5,340 bases of DNA, taken from the NCBI GenBank assembly GCA_903833025.1, contig CAILDT010000974.1:1-5340 (forward strand), in the 5' to 3' direction. Positions 1 to 4,919 of the stretch are shown here, one piece after another. Numbering within the stretch: position 1 is the first letter of the stretch; each line of letters begins with the position of its first letter. The stretch comes from an uncultured Bacteroidota bacterium (GTDB lineage Bacteria > Bacteroidota > Bacteroidia > 2-12-FULL-35-15). The notes below the pieces were generated by a model. It made no database searches. It was not told where the DNA came from and saw only the letters and a list, made by a program, of their open reading frames with translations. The position numbers were made by a program, and so were the translations under genes.

Positions 1-10
1 AATTATGCAA

Positions 11-18
11 TATATTTG
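11..18 (+). promoter_or_regulatory. Bacteroidota-type -7 promoter element (TATATTTG)
   Basis: TATATTTG matches the Bacteroidota sigma-factor consensus TAnnTTTG exactly. It lies 28 bp before the ATG at 47, which would give an A/T-rich leader of about 20 nt with no Shine-Dalgarno sequence, as is usual in this phylum. The -33 TTG would fall outside the window, so only half of the promoter can be judged. Confidence 0.6.
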
Positions 19-46
19 CAAACTTTTTTAAAAATAAATTTATTAT

Positions 47-970
47 ATGAGTTTACTAGTTGTTGGTACGGTTGCATTTGATGCTATCGAAACTCCTTTC
101 GGGAAAACCGATAAAATCCTTGGTGGTGCTGCTACTTACATAGGTTTGGCGGCTTCGTATTTTACCAAAAATATCAATTTAGTGTCGGTTGTAGGCGGCG
201 ATTTTCCAAATTCTAATATAGAGATGTTAAACAACCATTCGGTAAATACGGATGGTTTGCAGATAATAAAAGAGGGTAAAACCTTTTTTTGGGCAGGTAA
301 ATATCATAATGATATGAATACGCGAGATACTATTACTACCGAATTAAATGTTTTGGAAACTTTTAACCCTATTGTTCCCGAAAAATATCAGGATTGTGAG
401 TTTTTAATGCTCGGCAATCTTAGTCCGCAGGTACAATTGCAAGTATTGGCACAGTTAAAAACTCGCCCGAAATTAATAGTGTTGGACACTATGAATTTTT
501 GGATGGATATTGCCTTAGCTGATTTAAAACAAATAATAGCTAAAGTGGATGTGTTGGCAGTAAACGATAGTGAAGCGCGCCAATTATCGGGCGAATATTC
601 ATTAGTAAAAGCAGCACAAAAAATATTGACAATGGGTCCCAAATATTTAATCATTAAAAAAGGCGAACACGGTGCGTTATTATTTAATAAAGAGCAAGTG
701 TTTTTCGCGCCTGCATTGCCGTTGGAAGAAGTTTTTGACCCTACCGGAGCAGGCGATTCTTTTGCCGGCGGCTTTATTGGCTATTTGGCACAAAGCAAGG
801 ATATTTCGTTTGCAAGTATGAAACGTGCCATAATTTTTGGTTCGGCAATGGCGAGTTTTTGTGTGGAGAAATTTGGTACCGAAAACTTGGTTTCGTTAAC
901 GCAAGCTCAAGTGGATGCAAGAGTGAAGGAGTTTATCGATTTGGTACAGTTTGATATTTCGCTGGTGTAA
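47..970 (+). CDS. PfkB/ribokinase-family carbohydrate or nucleoside kinase
   Basis: This 307-residue protein is a full-length cytoplasmic kinase of the PfkB (ribokinase-like) family, which transfers the ATP gamma-phosphate to a hydroxyl of a sugar, nucleoside or related substrate. The N-terminal strand MSLLVVGTVAFD is followed by the glycine pair of the substrate lid at residues 26-27 (LGGAATY). NDSEARQLSG (173-182) matches the conserved NxxE region, and KKGEHGALL (204-212) leads to the family's second signature, DPTGAGDSFAGGF (231-243). That signature holds the anion hole and the catalytic base Asp237. The length is normal for the family and no active-site residue is obviously missing. The ATG at 47 is chosen because the first beta strand begins immediately and a TAnnTTTG box lies upstream. 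The substrate cannot be read from the sequence. No clear intrinsic terminator follows the stop codon. Confidence 0.93.
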   Translation: MSLLVVGTVAFDAIETPFGKTDKILGGAATYIGLAASYFTKNINLVSVVGGDFPNSNIEMLNNHSVNTDGLQIIKEGKTFFWAGKYHNDMNTRDTITTELNVLETFNPIVPEKYQDCEFLMLGNLSPQVQLQVLAQLKTRPKLIVLDTMNFWMDIALADLKQIIAKVDVLAVNDSEARQLSGEYSLVKAAQKILTMGPKYLIIKKGEHGALLFNKEQVFFAPALPLEEVFDPTGAGDSFAGGFIGYLAQSKDISFASMKRAIIFGSAMASFCVEKFGTENLVSLTQAQVDARVKEFIDLVQFDISLV

Positions 971-1041
971 TTCGCCTCAATTTACTGATAATTAAATCGT
1001 TTACTTGCTTTAGAGAGATAAAGACTCTTCGAAAACTAGTC

Positions 1042-1272
1042 AATTCGTGCTTGCAAATTGGTAAAACGTGCTTGCAAATTGGCAAAATGCACCACAGTTT
1101 TTGCAAAACTATCTGATGTTTTGTAAAAACTATCTTTCATTTTCAGAAAACTATCCACACTTTTACTAAAACTATCTTATCAATTTCAAAAACTATCCGA
1201 GAGTTTTGAAAAACTTGCCTTAATTCCCAAAAAACTATCTGGTGTTTTGCCAATTTGCAAAGACAAATTTGA
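1042..1272 (+). repeat. Degenerate tandem array, strict 21-bp period, core AAAACTATC
   Basis: About eleven consecutive 21-bp units start at 1042, 1063, 1084, 1105, 1126, 1147, 1168, 1189, 1210, 1231 and 1252, with no insertion or deletion between them. The core AAAACTATC is exact in the units at 1105, 1126, 1147, 1168, 1189 and 1231. The unit at 1210 has AAAACTTGC and the one at 1063 has AAAACGTGC. A T-run usually lies at unit positions 15-19, while positions 10-14 and 19-21 vary freely. The first two units form a near-perfect local duplication (CGTGCTTGCAAATTGG at 1046-1061 and 1067-1082). A 21-bp period is two turns of B-DNA and also seven codons. Both readings are possible: phased A-tracts or binding sites, or a former heptad-repeat coding region. 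The array lies about 90 bp before an orphan gene and may belong to its upstream region. Confidence 0.9.
1072..1260. repeat. 16-bp perfect inverted repeat bracketing the array core
   Basis: TTGCAAATTGGCAAAA at 1072-1087 is the exact reverse complement of TTTTGCCAATTTGCAA at 1245-1260. The pairing does not extend in either direction, and 157 bp lie between the arms, containing all six exact AAAACTATC copies. A second, 15-of-16 copy of the left arm lies at 1051-1066. The arms follow the same 21-bp phase as the array, so they may be diverged units lying in opposite orientation rather than independent termini. In RNA they could close a long stem around the array. Confidence 0.75.
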
Positions 1273-1323
1273 GAAAATAAAAAAAGAAAAATAATAAATC
1301 AAAACAGTCTCATCAAATTGTTG

Positions 1324-1331
1324 TATCCTTG
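1324..1331 (+). promoter_or_regulatory. Weak candidate -7 element (TATCCTTG) for the FN3-like gene
   Basis: TATCCTTG differs from TAnnTTTG by one base and lies 28 bp before the ATG at 1360, the same distance as the perfect element before the kinase gene. No TTG is seen at the usual -33 spacing. It is a tentative assignment based on position and similarity. Confidence 0.3.
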
Positions 1332-1359
1332 TTGCCTAACAAATTAAATAAATAAAAAA

Positions 1360-1977
1360 ATGCACAAACTAAACATTAGAGAGGAATTCAGCGGTGAAAC
1401 AATTGCTGACCTTAAAGAAGAATCGACCAGCGTTGCCACCAAATCGGCAGACAATCCTAATTTCACATTTTTGGCAACCACGTTTACTGATTTTGTTGCT
1501 AAACAAGGCGAGTGGATTGCTGAGTTATTATTAGCAGAATCGGGCAATAGTGAAAAAATTGCGGCGGCTAATGAATTAAGATTAGAAATGGAACCGTTGA
1601 TGGAAGTGGTATGTAAACAAGTAAACGTGCAGGCAAATCACGTAAAATCAAAATTAATCAGTTCGGGCGGCTCACTAACATCGGTAGGCGGTGCAATCGG
1701 AATGTTTTTAGCTCCGATAGTAAAATCAATTGTTATGGGTCCGGTAACTGGTACTTTATTAGTAAACTTAGTAACCGAAAGAAGAAGTATGGGTACAATG
1801 GTTCATTTAATTGACGTTGCAACCGGCGAATCAAAAACATTTTTTATGTCCGACAAACATCTTTTATTGATTTCAAATTTAACACGCGGAAAAGAATATT
1901 CACTTTCGTTTGCTTGGTTAGGTACTAATTCCACATTAGTTTATTCGGAACCTATTAGCAGATTTGTTGCTAATTAA
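1360..1977 (+). CDS. Orphan protein, helical N-terminal half plus fibronectin-III-like C-terminal half
   Basis: The product has 205 residues and no signal peptide or lipobox, so it is predicted cytoplasmic. Residues 1-100 look helical and include a charged start (MHKLNIREEF) and the segment around 50-95 with regular Leu/Ile/Val spacing. A Gly/Ser-rich linker follows (101-115, SSGGSLTSVGG). Residues 125-205 read as a fibronectin type III-like beta sandwich: GPVTGTLLV, then MVHLIDVATGESKTFF, then LTRGKEYSLSFAWLGTN with the typical Tyr before alternating hydrophobics, ending in VYSEPISRFV. From memory, small Bacteroidota proteins with a similar IREEFS start and a VYS-P-IS-F end occur, but their role is unknown to me. 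The ATG at 1360 sits after an A-rich leader. The gene is closed by a strong terminator and preceded by the 21-bp array, so it looks monocistronic. No function is assigned. Confidence 0.8.
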   Translation: MHKLNIREEFSGETIADLKEESTSVATKSADNPNFTFLATTFTDFVAKQGEWIAELLLAESGNSEKIAAANELRLEMEPLMEVVCKQVNVQANHVKSKLISSGGSLTSVGGAIGMFLAPIVKSIVMGPVTGTLLVNLVTERRSMGTMVHLIDVATGESKTFFMSDKHLLLISNLTRGKEYSLSFAWLGTNSTLVYSEPISRFVAN

Positions 1978-1996
1978 AAAGTTTTTTCTTTCGAAT

Positions 1997-2034
1997 AAAA
2001 AAAAGACTCTGATTTATTTCAGAGTCTTTTTTTT
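1997..2034. terminator. Strong, probably bidirectional intrinsic terminator
   Basis: AAAAGACTCTGA (2001-2012) pairs perfectly with TCAGAGTCTTTT (2019-2030) around a six-base TTTATT loop. A further A4/T4 pairing extends the stem to 1997-2034. A T-run follows the right arm and an A-run precedes the left arm, so it can act on either strand. It lies 19 bp after the stop codon of the FN3-like gene and separates it from the downstream reading frame. Confidence 0.9.
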
Positions 2035-2046
2035 GTTTTAAATCTC

Positions 2047-2054
2047 TATCTTTG
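2047..2054 (+). promoter_or_regulatory. Perfect -7 element (TATCTTTG) before a truncated T9SS-type frame
   Basis: TATCTTTG matches TAnnTTTG exactly and lies between the terminator and the ATG at 2065, leaving only 10 bp to the start codon. A start site 5-7 nt downstream would give an almost leaderless transcript. No TTG is present at 17-23 bp upstream, because that position is occupied by the terminator stem and T-run. Confidence 0.45.
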
Positions 2055-2064
2055 CGACTCGGCA

Positions 2065-2571
2065 ATGATTAATAATTCAAGAGTAAATGTTTTTACTTCT
2101 CCCTCCGAATTTCTTTTCAGTATGAAACTTGCACCCGACGGAAAAATTTATGTGGGACATCAGGTTACTAATAATTATCTTGGTGTTATTAATTATCCCG
2201 ACAATAGCGGAATGAGTTGTAATTATGTAAATTCAGGCATTTACCTAAATGGAAAACATAGCGGCTGGGGATTAAATAATTTGATGGAATATGGATATTA
2301 TTGTAATCTGTTAACAGACATAAATGAAACTCCAACACAGGAAAGTATTTCAATTTACCCCAACCCTGCTACCTTTTCTTTTACTATATCAAGCACCAAT
2401 AAAATACAAAGTATAAAAGTGTTTAATGTTATAGGAGAAGTTGTTTATAAATCGGAACCAAACAATAACCAATCAACAATAAACAGTAATCAATTTGCTA
2501 AGGGAATTTACTTTGTGCAAATAACTGATGAAAATAAAAATGTAGTGAATAGAAAGATATTGGTGCAGTAA
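2065..2571 (+). pseudogene. 3' remnant of a large T9SS-secreted protein with Por sorting domain
   Basis: The frame encodes 168 residues. Residues 93-168 are a type A C-terminal sorting domain of the type IX (Por) secretion system: SISIYPNPATFSFTI (94-108), IKVFNVIGEVVY (117-128), GIYFVQI (147-153) and a basic end, NRKILVQ. Such domains send proteins through the outer membrane and are normally attached to large Sec-exported proteins. Here there is no signal peptide. Residues 5-75 (VFTSPSEFLFSMKLAPDGKIYVG ... NYLGVINYP ... GLNNLM) resemble the last blades or repeats that precede the sorting domain in long Bacteroidota secreted proteins. The upstream frame is open to about 1999 but runs through the terminator and shows no family similarity. 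I infer a 5'-truncated gene whose break lies between about 2035 and 2065. An unusual short non-exported product driven by the box at 2047 is the alternative. Confidence 0.75.
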
Positions 2572-2591
2572 CTAAATTTTTACTTTCTTTG
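2560..2591 (+). promoter_or_regulatory. Candidate promoter TTG-N21-TTTCTTTG for the barrel gene
   Basis: TTG at 2560-2562 and TTTCTTTG at 2584-2591 are separated by 21 bp, within the 17-23 bp range known for Bacteroidota promoters. The -7 box has one mismatch to TAnnTTTG (T for A at position 2). The element overlaps the end of the preceding frame and leaves only 4 bp before the ATG at 2596, so it would give a leaderless or nearly leaderless mRNA. Confidence 0.4.
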
Positions 2592-2595
2592 TAGA

Positions 2596-3534
2596 ATGAA
2601 AATAAAAACAATATTCATTTACATACTGCTATTAATGGCTACAAAAACTATAGCACAGCCGTTTGTGGATATATTAAGTTTTAATTACCAATCGTTTTCT
2701 ACTACTTATAAAGATACTACCCGTTGGAAAAACCATACGGATAATTATGCGCTTAATCTTTTTCTCCCAAAAGAATTTAAGAATGGCAATACATTACTTA
2801 TTCGTATTAATAGCGAAATGATTAAATCTACCTTCATTGGCGATTCGAGTGTAACCAAACAATTATCGGCTGTTTCGATGCCGCTTGGGTTTATGTTCGT
2901 TTCTAAAAATAAGAAATGGAAAACAGTTGCAATAGTAATTCCTAAACTTGCAGGAGATTTTAAAGATAAGAATTTAATGACTTATGCGCAGTTAGGAGGG
3001 CTATTTATTGAGAATTATCAAATAAAAGAAAACGTAAAGTTAAAAGCAGGACTGTATTATAACCACGAAGCGTTTGGTGATTTTTTTATGCCATTGGTTG
3101 GTGTTGATTGGAAAATAAATAAACGAATCACGCTTTATGGCATCCTCCCTACCAATTATAAATTTGAAGTAAACATTATTAAAAACAGGTTGTACACTGG
3201 GTTGTGTTTCAAATCTTTTACCCGTTCGTTTCGGGTATATAATCCTGTTGTTGCTCCTGATGGTACACTTGATAATCCTTACACGTATGTTAGATATGAT
3301 GAAGAACAAATAAAATTATTCCTCGATTGTTTCATCTATAAAAAATTCTTGTTATTTGCTGAAGCAGGTTATACACTTGGCAAAAGCCCTATAGAATACA
3401 TTAACGGAAATCAATGGGAACAACGATTTGTTAGTCCTGTTTATGCTCCCACAAAACCGTATATGATTTTTAATGTTGGTATAGCATATCGAATTAGGCA
3501 AGATTTGGAAAAGAAAGAGGAAGCTGTACATTAG
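2596..3534 (+). CDS. Exported, probable outer-membrane beta-barrel protein of unknown function
   Basis: The 312-residue product begins with a clear Sec signal peptide: basic MKIK, a hydrophobic core to about residue 15, and a predicted cleavage after TIA at residue 20, leaving Gln at +1 as is common in Bacteroidota. The mature part alternates hydrophobic and polar residues with aromatic residues near strand ends (YAQLGGLFIENYQI, LKAGLYYNHEAF, ITLYGILPTNYKFEV, FLLFAEAGYTLG). It ends in MIFNVGIAYRI followed by a charged tail, a pattern of an outer-membrane beta barrel. It may belong to a Bacteroidota barrel family such as DUF6268, but I cannot confirm this. The signal peptide fixes the start at 2596. 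The gene starts 24 bp after the T9SS-type remnant and ends 33 bp before mrp. No enzymatic motif is visible. Confidence 0.8.
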   Translation: MKIKTIFIYILLLMATKTIAQPFVDILSFNYQSFSTTYKDTTRWKNHTDNYALNLFLPKEFKNGNTLLIRINSEMIKSTFIGDSSVTKQLSAVSMPLGFMFVSKNKKWKTVAIVIPKLAGDFKDKNLMTYAQLGGLFIENYQIKENVKLKAGLYYNHEAFGDFFMPLVGVDWKINKRITLYGILPTNYKFEVNIIKNRLYTGLCFKSFTRSFRVYNPVVAPDGTLDNPYTYVRYDEEQIKLFLDCFIYKKFLLFAEAGYTLGKSPIEYINGNQWEQRFVSPVYAPTKPYMIFNVGIAYRIRQDLEKKEEAVH

Positions 3535-3539
3535 TTTAT

Positions 3540-3547
3540 TACCTTTG
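3540..3547 (+). promoter_or_regulatory. Perfect -7 element (TACCTTTG) upstream of mrp
   Basis: TACCTTTG matches TAnnTTTG exactly and lies 20 bp before the mrp ATG, just after the barrel gene's stop codon. The leader would be about 15 nt and A-rich (AAAAAAATAAA before ATG). No -33 TTG occurs at normal spacing. It marks the likely start of the mrp-nfu-lipoprotein transcript. Confidence 0.5.
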
Positions 3548-3567
3548 CCATCTATTAAAAAAATAAA

Positions 3568-4650
3568 ATGAACATTACCAAAGAACAAGTATTAGAAGCA
3601 TTAAAAAATGTGGACGACCCTGATTTGCACAAGGATTTAGTTACCCTTGGTATGATTAAGGATTTGGAAGTAAATGGCAAAAACGTAAACTTTACGGTAG
3701 TACTCACCACTCCTGCCTGTCCTATGAAAGAGATGATTCACAAAGCATGCGTTAATGCGGTGCTTCACTTTGTGGACAAAGAAGCGATAGTGGAAGTGAA
3801 AATGACTGCAAGCGTTACAGCAAGTAAAAACGGCGCACAACTTTTACCAGGTGTAAAAAATATTATAGCAGTAGCTTCTGGTAAAGGAGGTGTTGGTAAA
3901 TCTACAGTGGCTTCAAACTTAGCAGTAGCATTGGCAAAACAAGGTGCATCAGTAGGATTAGTGGATGCTGATATTTATGGTCCGTCGCAAACTATTATGT
4001 TTGATGTGATGCACGAAAAGCCAATGATAAAGCCCATTAACGGCGTAAATAAAATTATCCCTGTTGAAAGTTATGGTGTAAAATTATTGTCAATTGGTTT
4101 CTTTGCTGATACATCACAAGCTATTGTATGGCGCGGACCAATGGCTTCTAAAGCACTTACGCAAATGTTTGCCGATGCTGATTGGGGCGAACTGGATTAT
4201 ATGATTATTGATTTACCGCCTGGCACTGGTGATATTCATTTATCATTAGTTGGTGCTATTCCACTCAATGGAGTAGTGATAGTAAGCACCCCGCAAAACG
4301 TTGCCTTGGCTGATGCACAGAAAGGAGTTGGTATGTTTCAACTGCCACAAATAAATGTGCCTGTGCTTGGCATAGTAGAGAATATGGCTTATTTCACACC
4401 TGCGGAATTGCCCAATAATAAATATTATATATTTGGAAAAGACGGCGCGAAAATGCTTGCAGAGAAACTTGGTGTTCCACTATTAGGCGAAATACCATTG
4501 GTTCAAAGCATTTGCGAAGCTGGCGATGCTGGTCGTCCGGCAGTGATGCAAGATAATACACCACAAGCAAAAGCATTTATGGAAATGGCAAGTAACGTGG
4601 CGCAGCAAGTATCAATAGTAAATTCGAGGAAAGCAGAATTAGTTCATTAA
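3568..4650 (+). CDS. mrp: Mrp/ApbC (NBP35-type) Fe-S cluster carrier ATPase
   Basis: This 360-residue cytoplasmic P-loop ATPase of the Mrp/ApbC family binds and transfers iron-sulfur clusters to target proteins. Residues 1-85 form the MIP18 (DUF59) domain, including the TTPACPMKEMI motif with Cys51. The deviant Walker A GKGGVGKST is at 105-113, followed by DADIYGPS (133-140) and the Walker B-like segment DLPPGTGD (215-222). Length and domain order are normal for bacterial Mrp. The C-terminal CxxC that binds the bridging cluster in many homologues (after ENM-F) is absent: residues 271-291 read ENMAYFTP then NNKYYIFGK. Only three cysteines remain in the whole protein (51, 61, 316). From memory this form is typical of Bacteroidota, so it is probably a lineage trait rather than damage. 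The start at 3568 begins the MIP18 helix directly. The nfu gene follows 10 bp later, consistent with a shared Fe-S role. Confidence 0.95.
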   Translation: MNITKEQVLEALKNVDDPDLHKDLVTLGMIKDLEVNGKNVNFTVVLTTPACPMKEMIHKACVNAVLHFVDKEAIVEVKMTASVTASKNGAQLLPGVKNIIAVASGKGGVGKSTVASNLAVALAKQGASVGLVDADIYGPSQTIMFDVMHEKPMIKPINGVNKIIPVESYGVKLLSIGFFADTSQAIVWRGPMASKALTQMFADADWGELDYMIIDLPPGTGDIHLSLVGAIPLNGVVIVSTPQNVALADAQKGVGMFQLPQINVPVLGIVENMAYFTPAELPNNKYYIFGKDGAKMLAEKLGVPLLGEIPLVQSICEAGDAGRPAVMQDNTPQAKAFMEMASNVAQQVSIVNSRKAELVH

Positions 4651-4660
4651 ACAATAATAT

Positions 4661-4909
4661 ATGATTGATTTAACAAAAAGAGTAGAAGAAGCATTAGACC
4701 AAATTCGCCCATATTTACAAGCAGATGGAGGTAACGTATCGTTAGTTGAAATAACAGATGATTACATTGTGAAGCTCGAATTATTAGGTGCTTGCAAATC
4801 GTGCTCAATGAGTATGATGACAATGAAAGCAGGTATCGAAGAATCTATAAAGCGTGCAGTGCCCGAAATTAAAAGCGTTGAAGCTATCAATGCAGCAGCA
4901 GTAGTTTAA
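4661..4909 (+). CDS. NifU C-terminal (Nfu) domain Fe-S scaffold protein
   Basis: The 82-residue protein is a stand-alone NifU C-terminal domain. Such proteins assemble a [4Fe-4S] cluster at a CxxC motif on a dimer and pass it to apo-proteins. The family hallmarks are all present: VEEALDQIRPYLQADGGNV (8-26), then LELLGACKSC (39-48) with Cys45 and Cys48, then SMMTMKAGIEESIK (51-64) and the closing strand VPEIKSVEAIN. The domain is complete with no N-terminal extension. It lies 10 bp after mrp with no promoter or terminator between them, so the two are probably co-transcribed. Since the Mrp here lacks its own CxxC, this protein supplies the only CxxC cluster site visible in the pair. Confidence 0.95.
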   Translation: MIDLTKRVEEALDQIRPYLQADGGNVSLVEITDDYIVKLELLGACKSCSMSMMTMKAGIEESIKRAVPEIKSVEAINAAAVV

Positions 4910-4919
4910 ATTTTACACG

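Larger units (their letters stand above)
971..1359. other. 389-bp gene-free interval containing the 21-bp repeat array
   Basis: No intact open reading frame with a start codon and family features occupies this stretch. It begins with about 70 bp of unremarkable AT-rich DNA, including a 5-bp hairpin (CTTTA/TAAAG, 1008-1023) too weak to be a terminator. The periodic array follows at 1042-1272. The rest is an A-rich tract (about 1273-1310) and the leader of the next gene. On the + strand the array's own frame is open at 1040-1123 and again at 1127-1291, split by one TAA at 1124-1126 and with no ATG in the second part. On the - strand a 34-codon ATG-initiated frame (1140 down to 1036) also reads through the repeat. 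Neither frame is called as a gene. Confidence 0.8.

Noticed and set aside
388..654. 88-codon frame on the - strand inside the kinase gene
   Set aside because: It is antisense to a fully conserved PfkB gene, and its translation shows no family features.
1008..1023. Hairpin CTTTA/TAAAG as terminator of the kinase gene
   Set aside because: It has only five weak pairs around a six-base loop and no following T-run.
1036..1140. 34-residue ATG-initiated - strand frame through the repeats (DSFxKxx heptads)
   Set aside because: It has no promoter or leader signal and is an expected by-product of a 21-bp repeat lacking stops in that phase. The same frame is broken by three stops in the unit at 1168.
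1042..1272. CRISPR array
   Set aside because: The constant part is only 9 bp and the variable parts 8-12 bp in a 21-bp period. Known CRISPR repeats and spacers are each well over 20 bp, and no cas gene is present.
971..1359. tRNA or other structured RNA gene in the kinase-FN3 gap
   Set aside because: I found no cloverleaf arms, no T-loop (GTTCRA) sequence and no compact GC-rich stem. The only strong feature is the 21-bp array.
1344..1547. 67-codon frame on the - strand over the start of the FN3-like gene
   Set aside because: It overlaps the better-supported + gene, has no recognisable motif, and its upstream side lies within coding sequence.
3040..3588. Two - strand frames of 89 and 78 codons inside the barrel gene
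   Set aside because: They are antisense shadows of a gene with a clear signal peptide and barrel pattern.
4394..4576. 60-codon - strand frame inside mrp
   Set aside because: It is antisense to a strongly conserved part of Mrp and has no independent support.
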